Shown in pieces: positions 18,267-25,928 of a DNA stretch of 64,000 nucleotides; within the stretch, counting starts at the first letter, position 1, and every line of letters starts with the position of its first letter. The stretch is from assembly GCF_026240015.1 (NCBI RefSeq), contig NZ_JAPIUX010000001.1, forward strand, positions 690,485 to 754,484, given 5' to 3'. The notes under the pieces are model-generated. The model was not told where the DNA came from. It did not search any database and worked only from the letters and a program-made list of their open reading frames with translations. The translations under genes were made by a program, and so were the position numbers. The DNA is from Acetobacter farinalis (GTDB taxonomy: Bacteria > Pseudomonadota > Alphaproteobacteria > Acetobacterales > Acetobacteraceae).

Positions 18267-18536
18267 TCAGGCGCTTGCCAGAGACTTCACGCGAGCAGAG
18301 AGGCGGGAAATTTTGCGTGCAACCGTGTTGGCATGCACAACGCCCTTGATCACGCCGCGCTGCAGTTCAGGCTGGGCAACACGGAGCGCTTCACGCGCTT
18401 CATCATGATTGCCAGAGGCAATTGCAGTTTCGACCTTCTTGATAAAGGTGCGCATACGAGACTTGCGGGCTGTGTTACGAGCAGTCCGCTTCGCGGTCTG
18501 CCGGATGCGCTTACGCGCTGAAGCGATATTCGCCAT
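18267..18536 (-). CDS. rpsT: 30S ribosomal protein S20
   Basis: Small primary 16S rRNA-binding protein of the 30S subunit. With the ATG at 18536 the product is 89 residues beginning MANIASARKRIRQ, the conserved S20 start; the frame is open seven codons further upstream, but that is not family sequence. It is rich in lysine, arginine and alanine throughout, as expected. It lies between mutM and dnaA, a conserved position near alphaproteobacterial origins. Two DnaA-box-like sequences lie about 80-100 bases upstream. Confidence 0.96.
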   Translation of the reverse strand: MANIASARKRIRQTAKRTARNTARKSRMRTFIKKVETAIASGNHDEAREALRVAQPELQRGVIKGVVHANTVARKISRLSARVKSLASA

Positions 18537-18613
18537 AGTTTCTATTCTATCCAGCACAAAAAATGAGGAGCCACCCGAGAACGCCGGGCTGGCTGCAAAG
18601 AGTAGCGGTGCTG

Positions 18614-18634
18614 TAATCCACAGCAGTATCCACA
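18614..18634 (+). promoter_or_regulatory. Pair of DnaA-box-like nonamers upstream of rpsT
   Basis: TAATCCACA (18614-18622) and GTATCCACA (18626-18634) each differ by one base from the DnaA box TTATCCACA. They are direct repeats 12 bases apart in the 130-base gap between mutM and rpsT. They could be DnaA-binding sites affecting rpsT or an origin-linked cluster; two near-matches alone are weak evidence. Confidence 0.35.
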
Positions 18635-18666
18635 GTCAAGTCAGTTCCCTCGTTATTGAAGGAATT

Positions 18667-19506
18667 TTACCTTATTTTCTGCTGCAACGGGCAGAAAAAG
18701 GTCGAACGGCCCGCCTGTGTGAGGTGCGCCACCCCCGTGCAGGCCGGGAGACCGGGGCAGTCCGGGCAGGGTTCTCCCTTTTTGCCGTAAACGCGCCAGG
18801 CATGCTGAAAATAGCCCAGACTGCCTTCCGGGCGCACGTAGTCTTTCAGGCTGGAACCGCCTGCGGCGATGGCTTCTGTCAGAACAGCCCGGATGGCGCG
18901 CACCAGACCGCTTATCTCCCGGGGCTTCAGGCTGCCGGAAGCGGTCTGCGGATGAGTGCCCGCCCGGAAAAGGGCCTCGCACACATAAATATTGCCAAGC
19001 CCGGAAACTGTTTTCTGGTCAAGCAGCACGGTTTTGACCGGGGCTTTCCGCCCCTTGAAGGCAGCCTGAAGCACGGCGCTGGTAAAGGCAGGCTCAAGCG
19101 GTTCCGGCCCCATGCCGGCCAGAAATTTATAGTCGTCTTCCTGCGCTGTGGGGATGAGGTCCAGCATGCCAAAGCGGCGCGGATCAACAAAGCCACAGCG
19201 GCGCCCATCAGCGGTGATGAAAATGACGTGCTCATGCGGTGCCGGGGTGGCGGGAGAATCGAGAACAATGCGGCCCGACATGCCCAGATGCAGCACAATC
19301 GACAGATTATTCGACAGACGGATAAGAATATATTTTCCGCGGCGGCGGAAGCCGGTGATGGTCTGTCCAGACACGCATTGGCGAAAATCGGCAGGAATCT
19401 GCCATCGCAGATCGTGTCGATGGAGAATGACATCGCTGATAACATGGTCTTGCAGAGCGCTCTGCATGCCACGCATCACGGTTTCGACTTCAGGGAGTTC
19501 CGGCAT
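18667..19506 (-). CDS. mutM: Formamidopyrimidine-DNA glycosylase (MutM/Fpg)
   Basis: Excises 8-oxoguanine and ring-opened purines and nicks the abasic site. It is 279 residues. The N-terminal catalytic PELPEVETV (proline nucleophile, after Met removal) is intact, as are the helix-two-turn-helix segment around LDQKTVSGLGNIYVCEALF and the RST loop near the end. The zinc-finger region is unusual. The expected last CxxC reads C272-P-L-Q-Q, so the fourth family cysteine is glutamine. An extra cysteine (C256) instead occurs between C250 and RSTFFC. Zinc may be held by C247, C250, C256 and C272. It is divergent from ubiE, 29 bases away. Confidence 0.93.
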   Translation of the reverse strand: MPELPEVETVMRGMQSALQDHVISDVILHRHDLRWQIPADFRQCVSGQTITGFRRRGKYILIRLSNNLSIVLHLGMSGRIVLDSPATPAPHEHVIFITADGRRCGFVDPRRFGMLDLIPTAQEDDYKFLAGMGPEPLEPAFTSAVLQAAFKGRKAPVKTVLLDQKTVSGLGNIYVCEALFRAGTHPQTASGSLKPREISGLVRAIRAVLTEAIAAGGSSLKDYVRPEGSLGYFQHAWRVYGKKGEPCPDCPGLPACTGVAHLTQAGRSTFFCPLQQKIR

Positions 19507-19535
19507 GACTGCAAAGCAGGGTATAGGGTAACACC

Positions 19536-20321
19536 ATGACCGACAATAGCTTTGCGCCCTCCCCCGCCTCTTCCGCTGCGCAGCAGGAGGAAGAAACCGA
19601 TTTCGGCTTCCGTTCCGTCAGGAAGGAAGAAAAGAAACCCCTCGTCCGCGCCGTGTTTGACAGCGTTGCGGGCAAGTACGACATCATGAACGATCTGATG
19701 TCTCTGGGGATTCACCGCGTCTGGAAACGGATTTTTGTCACGGAGCTGGGGCCTCAGCCCGGCCTGTCCCTGCTTGATCTGGCAGGTGGTACGGGTGACA
19801 TCAGCTTCGGATGGTTGCAGGGCGGCGGTGGCCCCACCATCATGACCGATATTAATGCCAGCATGCTCTCTGTAGGGCGGGATCGTGCTCTGGGCCGGGG
19901 GGTTGTGTCAGACCTCTCCTTCGCAGTGGTGGATGCCGAGGCAATTCCTCTGAAGGATATGTCGGTTGATCGTGTCTCCATTGCGTTTGGTCTGAGAAAC
20001 TGCACTGATAAAATGGCCGTTATCCGCGAAGCACGGCGCGTGCTGCGTCCGGGTGGCCGCTTCATGTGCCTCGAGTTCTCACGTGTTCAGGTTGCGGCGC
20101 TGGCCCCGATCTATGATGCCTGGTCCTTCAAGGTTCTGCCCGTTATGGGCAGCATGGTGGCGGGTGATCGGGAGAGCTATCAGTATCTGGCGGAAAGTAT
20201 CCGCACCTTCCCGGATCAGGAAACGCTGGCCAACATGTTCCGTGAAGCTGGCCTCTCTCATGTCCGGTATCAGTCTCTGTCTGGCGGAATTGCCGCCATT
20301 CACTCAGGCTGGCGTCTCTGA
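19536..20321 (+). CDS. ubiE: Ubiquinone/menaquinone biosynthesis C-methyltransferase
   Basis: SAM-dependent C-methyltransferase acting on the benzoquinol ring in ubiquinone synthesis. It is 261 residues with the UbiE N-terminal signature VFDSVAGKYDIMNDLMSLGIHR, the SAM loop LDLAGGTGDIS, and the second UbiE signature RVLRPGGRFMCLEFS. The C-terminal YQSLSGGIAAIHSGWRL is also standard. coaBC starts six bases downstream. In many alphaproteobacteria ubiB sits between them, but it is not here. Confidence 0.96.
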   Translation: MTDNSFAPSPASSAAQQEEETDFGFRSVRKEEKKPLVRAVFDSVAGKYDIMNDLMSLGIHRVWKRIFVTELGPQPGLSLLDLAGGTGDISFGWLQGGGGPTIMTDINASMLSVGRDRALGRGVVSDLSFAVVDAEAIPLKDMSVDRVSIAFGLRNCTDKMAVIREARRVLRPGGRFMCLEFSRVQVAALAPIYDAWSFKVLPVMGSMVAGDRESYQYLAESIRTFPDQETLANMFREAGLSHVRYQSLSGGIAAIHSGWRL

Positions 20322-20327
20322 GGGCAC

Positions 20328-21569
20328 ATGGCAGGGTCTGGCACATCTCGCACGGTTCTGCTGATTGTCAGCGGGAGTATTGCCGCCTTCAAGGCGCCTG
20401 AGCTTGTCCGCCTGCTGGGGGCGGATGGCATTCAGGTGCGCTGTGTGCTGACACAGGGGGGAAGCCAGTTTGTCACGCCGCTCACGCTTCAGGCGCTGAG
20501 TGGCAATCCGGTGCATACGGACCTGTTTTCTCTCACGGCCGAGCAGGAAATGGGGCATATCGCGCTCTCGCGTTCAGCGGACCTTCTGCTCGTGTGCCCT
20601 GCATCGGCCAATCTTCTGGCGCGGATGGCGGGAGGGCTGGCTGATGATCTGGCCAGCACACTGCTTCTGGCAACCGATACCCCCGTTATGGTCGCACCCG
20701 GCATGAATGTGCGGATGTGGGAGCATGCTGCCACACAGGCGAATATCCGGACTTTGAAAGAACGGGGTGTGCAGGTTCTCGGCCCAGTTTCCGGTCCGAT
20801 GGCGTGTGGGGAATTCGGTCCGGGCCGCATGGTGGAGCCGACGGATGTGCGGGATTCTGTGCTTGCATTTTTCCGGCAGCAGGCACGGCAGGCAGGCCGT
20901 CTGGCGGGGAAATCCTTCCTTGTTACGGCGGGCCCCACGCATGAACCGTTGGACCCGGTGCGTTATCTGGCCAATCGTTCTTCAGGCAGACAGGGTTATG
21001 CTCTGGCCGAATCTCTGGCGGATCTTGGCGCGGATGTCACTCTGGTCAGCGGGCCGACGGGCCTGCGTGCGCCTGCTGGTGTTACCGTCTCCTTTTGTGA
21101 GACCGCGCGCCAGATGCGCGATCTGGCCCTGAATGCGGTTCAGGCGCATCGGTTTGATGCCGCCATCTGCACTGCTGCCGTTGCTGACTGGCGTCCTGCT
21201 GTGATGCAGGACCAGAAAATAAAGAAAACCGGCAGGGATGATCAGCCAGCACCTCTGGCGCTGATCCCCAACCCGGATATTCTGGCCGAACTTTCAGAAC
21301 TCTCCCCTTTCCGTCCCTCTCTTGTGGTGGGATTTGCCGCGGAAACCGAGAAGGTGGAAGCCCACGCCCGCGCCAAGCTTGAGCGCAAGGGGTGTAACTG
21401 GATTGTGGCCAATGATGTCGGTGCGGGATCAGATGTGATGGGAGGGCCGGACAATCAGGTTATTCTCATGACGCAGGATACCGTTGAACACTGGCCACGT
21501 CTGAGCAAGGAAGAAGTGGCCCGCAGACTTGCCATGACCCTTGCAGACTGGTTTTCTAAGGCTAACTGA
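20328..21569 (+). CDS. coaBC: Bifunctional phosphopantothenoylcysteine decarboxylase / phosphopantothenate-cysteine ligase
   Basis: Carries out two consecutive steps of coenzyme A synthesis. It is 413 residues. The N-terminal FMN-dependent CoaC domain has SGSIAAFKAPELVR, the catalytic-histidine segment GHIALSRSADLLLVCPAS and the substrate clamp PGMNVRMWEH. The C-terminal CoaB domain starts near FLVTAGPTHEPLDPVRYLANRSSG and includes CTAAVADWRP and the nucleotide-binding KIKKTG lysine. A GAGGG ribosome site precedes the ATG. It is probably cotranscribed with ubiE and dut. Confidence 0.95.
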   Translation: MAGSGTSRTVLLIVSGSIAAFKAPELVRLLGADGIQVRCVLTQGGSQFVTPLTLQALSGNPVHTDLFSLTAEQEMGHIALSRSADLLLVCPASANLLARMAGGLADDLASTLLLATDTPVMVAPGMNVRMWEHAATQANIRTLKERGVQVLGPVSGPMACGEFGPGRMVEPTDVRDSVLAFFRQQARQAGRLAGKSFLVTAGPTHEPLDPVRYLANRSSGRQGYALAESLADLGADVTLVSGPTGLRAPAGVTVSFCETARQMRDLALNAVQAHRFDAAICTAAVADWRPAVMQDQKIKKTGRDDQPAPLALIPNPDILAELSELSPFRPSLVVGFAAETEKVEAHARAKLERKGCNWIVANDVGAGSDVMGGPDNQVILMTQDTVEHWPRLSKEEVARRLAMTLADWFSKAN

Positions 21570-21602
21570 TTTTTTTATAGAAACTGACATATGGAGTGCC
21601 TG

Positions 21603-22082
21603 ATGCCCGCATCTGAATCCCGGATTGCCGGTCTGACAGTGCGGGTGCAGCGCCTGCCACACGGGCAGGACCTGCCCCTGCCATCTTATGCTACGGCAGG
21701 TGCAGCCGGTATGGATCTTCTGGCCGCCGTGCCGGAAGCGGTAACCCTTCAGCCCGGTGCTCGCGCCGTTATCCCCACAGGGCTGCGCATTGCACTGCCA
21801 CCCGGGTATGAACTTCAGGTGCGGCCGCGTTCGGGCCTTGCCCTGAAGCACGGGATTATCGTCCCGAACTCTCCCGGTACCATTGATGAAGATTATCGTG
21901 GTGAAGTCGGCGTGATTATCCTTAACGCCGGTGATCAGCCTTTTACGGTCGAGCATGGAATGCGTATCGCGCAGGCCGTTATCGCGCCGGTTGACCGTGT
22001 GTCCTGGGCCGAGTGCGACAGTCTGGACGAAACCGCCCGAGGGTCTGGCGGCTTTGGCAGTACCGGAACCGGCCTGCCATGA
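21603..22082 (+). CDS. dut: dUTP diphosphatase
   Basis: Hydrolyses dUTP to dUMP, keeping uracil out of DNA and providing the thymidylate precursor. It is 159 residues from the ATG at 21603, chosen because GGAG lies eight bases upstream; an ATG at 21591 is in frame but lacks a site. Motifs in order are AGAAGMDLLAA, RSGLALKHG, GTIDEDYRGE, the MRIAQAVI segment and the C-terminal ARGSGGFGSTG P-loop-like tail. The stop overlaps the start of the ABC permease (ATGA). Confidence 0.96.
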   Translation: MPASESRIAGLTVRVQRLPHGQDLPLPSYATAGAAGMDLLAAVPEAVTLQPGARAVIPTGLRIALPPGYELQVRPRSGLALKHGIIVPNSPGTIDEDYRGEVGVIILNAGDQPFTVEHGMRIAQAVIAPVDRVSWAECDSLDETARGSGGFGSTGTGLP

Positions 22083-23836
22083 CGGCAGCTCGCACAGATT
22101 TTTCATATTCTTCCCAAAACTCGTCCACGCGCCTGCCATTCCGCCACCTGACTGCGGCGGATGCGGTTTTATCAATCTGTGTGGTCGGTCTGGCTGTTCT
22201 GGCTGGAACCAGCGTGGGGCCTCTTCTGGGGCCGCTTGTGCCCCCGGATCTGCCGCCTCTTCATCTCGGTCTCCTGTGGTTGCCGGACTATGCCCTGCGG
22301 ACGTCCTTGCGGATGCTCGCGGCGCTGGCAGTCTCGCTGATCTTCACGTTTGCTTATGCGACGCTGGCGGCCAAAAGTCGGCGCGCAGCCCGGATTCTGG
22401 TGCCTTTGCTGGATATTTTCCAGTCCATTCCCGTTCTGGGTTTTCTGGCCTTCACCGTGACATTTTTTCTGGGGGTGTTTCCCGGGCAGGTGATGGGCGC
22501 TGAACTGGCGGCTGTGTTCACCGTTTTTACGTCTCAGGCGTGGAGAATGGCGTCTGGCATGTATCAGTCCCTGCGGAGCGTGCCTGCGGAACTTGAAGAA
22601 GCCGCACGCGGCTTCGGGCTGACGGCCTGGCAGAAATTCTGGCGGCTTGAAGTGCCTTGCGCCATCCCTGCTCTTGTCTGGAATGCCATGATGTCCATGG
22701 CCGGTGGCTGGTTCGTGCTTGTGTACGCAGAAGCCGTTACGGTGGGCAACAGGGCTATCATGGTGCCCGGCATCGGCTCCTATGTCGCCCTCGCGGCCCG
22801 GCAGCGTGATAGTCTGGCGGTGCTGGCTGGGCTTATCGCCATGCTGGCGGTCATTCTTGTTTATGAGCAGGTTCTGTTTCGCCCGCTGACTGTCTGGGCC
22901 TCGCGTTTCCGGCTGGAGACAGGTGTTCAGGATGAAGGAATGGCAGAACCGTGGGTTTTGCGGGCGCTGCGTCGCACACGTATCCTGCGGGTCAGTATAG
23001 ACGCCCTCCTCTCCGCCACAGGCAAAATCGGCTCCCTCCCCCTCGGCCGCCGGCAAGGCCGGGGCCAGAAGACACCCGCAGCGGCTTCAAACACGGTTTT
23101 GGAGTGTCTGTGGTGGGGTGTGCTGGGGCTGGTTTTCCTGTCCGCACTGGAGCAGACCCTGCGTTACGGCCTGAGCGCCTACACGGCTGGCCAGATCGGA
23201 CATGTGGTGGTGGCAGGTTTTTATACGCTTCTGCGCGTGCTTGGCATGCTGTGTCTGGCCTCTCTCATCTGGGTGCCAGTCGGTGTCTGGCTGGGGCTTG
23301 ATCCGGTGCGGGCTCGCCGCGCATACAAGATCGTGCAGTTTTGCGCAGCTTTCCCGGCCAACCTGTTTTTTCCTGTTGTCGCCGCAGGGGTTCTGTATTT
23401 CCATCTGTCACCAGACTTCTGGCTTACCCCTTTGGTGATGCTGGGTGCGCAATGGTACATCCTGTTCACTGTTATCGAGGGGGCATCTTCCTTCCCGCCT
23501 GCCTTGCTGGAAGTCGGGCAGAATTTTGAGGTGAAGGGGGCGCTCTGGTGGCGCAGGATTATCCTGCCGGGTATTATACCCTATTATCTGACCGGTGTTC
23601 TTGCTGCCTCGGGCGCTGCCTGGAATGCGGCTCTTGCCGCGGAATCTGTACAATGGGGCACCGAGACACTGAAGGCGCATGGTCTTGGCGCGTATATTGC
23701 GCAGTCCACCGCTGAGGGAAACATGAGTGACGTGGCACTGGGCGTTGTTGTGATGGCGCTGTTTGTGCTCATTCTGAACTGGCTGGTCTGGCGTCCACTT
23801 TCTGATTACGCCCACCGCCGCCTGAAATTGAGCTGA
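22079..23836 (+). CDS. ABC transporter fused permease (two BPD_transp_1 domains, nitrate/taurine-type)
   Basis: Inner-membrane component of an importer-type ABC system, with two permease domains in one 585-residue chain. Each half has several hydrophobic helices and one EAA-like coupling loop: ELEEAARGFGLTAWQKF in the first half and ALLEVGQNFEVKGALWW in the second. A hydrophilic linker rich in arginine and glycine (about residues 275-345) joins them. The ATG at 22079 overlaps the dut stop. The relatedness is to the NitT/TauT permease class. No substrate-binding protein is encoded nearby, so the substrate is unknown and nitrate or sulfonate should not be assumed. Confidence 0.85.
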   Translation: MTAARTDFSYSSQNSSTRLPFRHLTAADAVLSICVVGLAVLAGTSVGPLLGPLVPPDLPPLHLGLLWLPDYALRTSLRMLAALAVSLIFTFAYATLAAKSRRAARILVPLLDIFQSIPVLGFLAFTVTFFLGVFPGQVMGAELAAVFTVFTSQAWRMASGMYQSLRSVPAELEEAARGFGLTAWQKFWRLEVPCAIPALVWNAMMSMAGGWFVLVYAEAVTVGNRAIMVPGIGSYVALAARQRDSLAVLAGLIAMLAVILVYEQVLFRPLTVWASRFRLETGVQDEGMAEPWVLRALRRTRILRVSIDALLSATGKIGSLPLGRRQGRGQKTPAAASNTVLECLWWGVLGLVFLSALEQTLRYGLSAYTAGQIGHVVVAGFYTLLRVLGMLCLASLIWVPVGVWLGLDPVRARRAYKIVQFCAAFPANLFFPVVAAGVLYFHLSPDFWLTPLVMLGAQWYILFTVIEGASSFPPALLEVGQNFEVKGALWWRRIILPGIIPYYLTGVLAASGAAWNAALAAESVQWGTETLKAHGLGAYIAQSTAEGNMSDVALGVVVMALFVLILNWLVWRPLSDYAHRRLKLS

Positions 23837-23852
23837 CAGGACAGCCCCGACC

Positions 23853-25211
23853 ATGACTCCCGCTCCTTCCACCACCGATCAGACGCCCGGACATTCCACG
23901 CCTCTGGTTGAGGCCCGGCATATCAGCCAGTCTTATCATAAAGACAGTTCAGCCGATCTGCTGGTGCTGGATGATGTCAATCTCACACTCAATGCCGGCG
24001 AGATTGTTGGTCTTCTGGGGCGCTCTGGCTCGGGGAAATCAACCCTGCTGCGTATTCTGGCCGGGCTTCTGGAGCCCACATCGGGGGAAGTGCTCTGGAA
24101 GGGAGAGCCCCTGAAGGGCCCGGCAGATGGCATTGCCATGGTCTTTCAGTCTTTTGCGCTGTTTCCATGGATGACCGTGGAAGAAAATGTCGCACTGGGG
24201 CTGGATGCCAAAGGCATTCGTGGTGAAGAGCGTGACAGGCTTGTAGAAAGTGTGATCGAGCTGATCGGCCTCGGGGGGTATGAAAATGCCTGGCCCAAGG
24301 AGCTTTCCGGCGGCATGCAGCAGCGGACGGGGCTTGCGCGCGCGCTGGTGGTGCATCCGGACCTGCTGCTCATGGACGAGCCGTTTTCCGCTCTTGATGT
24401 CCTGACAGCCGAAAATCTGCGGACAGACCTGGTTGAACTCTGGTCAGAAAAAAAACTGCCCGTTCAGGCCATGCTGGTGGTCACGCATAACATTGAGGAA
24501 GCGGTTCTGATCTGTGACCGGATCATGATTTTCTCCTCCAATCCCGGCCGTATCGCGCATGTTCTGACGGTACCATTCGCGCATCCCCGGGATCGTGAGG
24601 ATCCGGCGTTCCGTCAGTTTGTTGATCACATCTACGCGTTGATGACGCAGCGTGCCCCCATTGTTTCCGAAGCCGATCTGGCGACAGGTGTGAAGCCGGC
24701 TGCGCAGCCTGCCCCGGCCTTTGTGGCCCTGCCGCTGGTGTCCATCACAATGATGATCGGGATGATGGAGGCTCTGGCGGCCCCTCCCCTCAATGGTCGT
24801 GCCGACCTGCCCATGCTGGCGGAAAAGCTGCAACTTGAGCTGGATGATCTCTTCCCTCTTGGTGAATCTCTTGAGCTTCTGGGGCTGGCGGAGTTGGAGG
24901 ATGGTGACATCCTTCTCACGAATGAGGGCGTGCATTTTGTTCTGAGTGATCTTGAAGAACGCAAGGCGATCATGAGCCATGCGCTGCTGCATCATGTACC
25001 GTTGGTTAAAATGATCTGCACCGTGCTGGACGAGCGCCCGTCACACAGCACCAATGCCGAGCGCTTCCGTGAGGAACTGGAAGAAGGCATGTCTCCCGAT
25101 TACGCCCGCCAGACCCTCCAGACCGTTATCGGCTGGGCCCGTTTTGCAGAGCTGTTTGATTTTGATGAAGAAGGTGATCGCTTCTATCTTGAAGACGATG
25201 GCGCTGAATAA
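23853..25211 (+). CDS. ABC transporter ATPase with C-terminal AAA-associated domain
   Basis: Partner ATPase of the preceding fused permease, 16 bases downstream. It is 452 residues. The N-terminal nucleotide-binding domain has Walker A GRSGSGKST, the Q-loop segment MVFQSFALFPW, signature LSGGMQQR and Walker B LLLMDEPFSALD. After about residue 285 there is a roughly 160-residue acidic, helical extension with repeated leucine/glutamate stretches. It matches in character the AAA-associated C-terminal domain found on some nitrate/sulfonate-type ATPases (identified from memory, not searched). That domain has no settled function and may be regulatory. Confidence 0.85.
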   Translation: MTPAPSTTDQTPGHSTPLVEARHISQSYHKDSSADLLVLDDVNLTLNAGEIVGLLGRSGSGKSTLLRILAGLLEPTSGEVLWKGEPLKGPADGIAMVFQSFALFPWMTVEENVALGLDAKGIRGEERDRLVESVIELIGLGGYENAWPKELSGGMQQRTGLARALVVHPDLLLMDEPFSALDVLTAENLRTDLVELWSEKKLPVQAMLVVTHNIEEAVLICDRIMIFSSNPGRIAHVLTVPFAHPRDREDPAFRQFVDHIYALMTQRAPIVSEADLATGVKPAAQPAPAFVALPLVSITMMIGMMEALAAPPLNGRADLPMLAEKLQLELDDLFPLGESLELLGLAELEDGDILLTNEGVHFVLSDLEERKAIMSHALLHHVPLVKMICTVLDERPSHSTNAERFREELEEGMSPDYARQTLQTVIGWARFAELFDFDEEGDRFYLEDDGAE

Positions 25212-25275
25212 CGGGAAGAGGCTGCTGCAAAGCCTGTGAACCAGCCCACCTGACTGGCTCACGCAACCTCTCCCG
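25212..25275. terminator. Hairpin between convergent ABC ATPase gene and msrA
   Basis: CGGGAAGAGG (from 25212) pairs with CCTCTCCCG (ending 25275) with one bulge. An inner imperfect GTGAACCAG/CTGGCTCAC arm extends it. It fills the gap between convergent genes and may act as a bidirectional terminator, though no T tract follows on either strand. Confidence 0.45.
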
Positions 25276-25287
25276 GAGTAGTGGGTC

Positions 25288-25821
25288 TCAGCGCTGGAAA
25301 CGGGCGGCGTACAGTTTGCGGGCTTTGGCAACCTTGGGGGCAATCACAGCCTGACAGTAGCCGGTGCCGGGATTCTGCTCGTAATAATCATGGTGCATTT
25401 CTTCCGCAGGCCAGAATACGTCGAGCGGAACAATTTCGGTAACCAGTGGGGCATCCCACAGCTGGGCCTGTTCAATTTCCGCTTTTGCGGAAAGGGCGGC
25501 TGTTTTCTGGGTATCGTCAGCATAGAAAATAACGGAACGATACTGTGTTCCCACGTCCTCCCCCTGCCGGTTCAGTGTGGTGGGGTTGTGCAGGGTGAAA
25601 AATATTTTCAGCACATCGTCATAGCTGATCACCTGCGGGTCCAGTTCCAGCCGGATGACTTCCGCATGCCCGGTTTCTCCGGTGCAGACCTGTTTGTAAG
25701 TTGGCTCGGCTTTGTGTCCGCCAGCATAGCCCGGCGTGATGGACAGAATGCCCTTCATGTCCCGAAAGATCGCTTCCATGCACCAGAAGCAGCCACCACC
25801 AAGAACGAGAGACTGAGACAT
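25288..25821 (-). CDS. msrA: Peptide methionine (S)-S-oxide reductase MsrA
   Basis: Repairs oxidised methionine using thioredoxin. It is 177 residues. The catalytic motif GGCFWCMEAIF lies at residues 8-18, with PGYAGG, TGHAEVI and the DVGTQYRSVIF substrate-binding stretch following. A resolving cysteine is present in GTGYCQAVI near the C-terminus. It stands alone between a convergent ABC operon and the valS terminator-like hairpin. Confidence 0.96.
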   Translation of the reverse strand: MSQSLVLGGGCFWCMEAIFRDMKGILSITPGYAGGHKAEPTYKQVCTGETGHAEVIRLELDPQVISYDDVLKIFFTLHNPTTLNRQGEDVGTQYRSVIFYADDTQKTAALSAKAEIEQAQLWDAPLVTEIVPLDVFWPAEEMHHDYYEQNPGTGYCQAVIAPKVAKARKLYAARFQR

Positions 25822-25875
25822 GCTTTTTTCCTTACAGGTATTCTTTATGGTGCCGGGGCTTTCCCCGCTCCTGCC

Positions 25876-25906
25876 CGCCCCCTCATGAATAGAGCATGAG
25901 GGGGCG
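25876..25906 (-). terminator. Strong hairpin between msrA and valS
   Basis: A 12-base perfect stem (CGCCCCCTCATG / CATGAGGGGGCG) with a 7-base loop lies 22 bases after the valS stop. It is very stable but lacks a T tract on the minus strand. It probably ends valS transcription or protects its 3' end. Confidence 0.6.
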
Positions 25907-25928
25907 GAGGAGAGAGAGGTAGCCCGGT

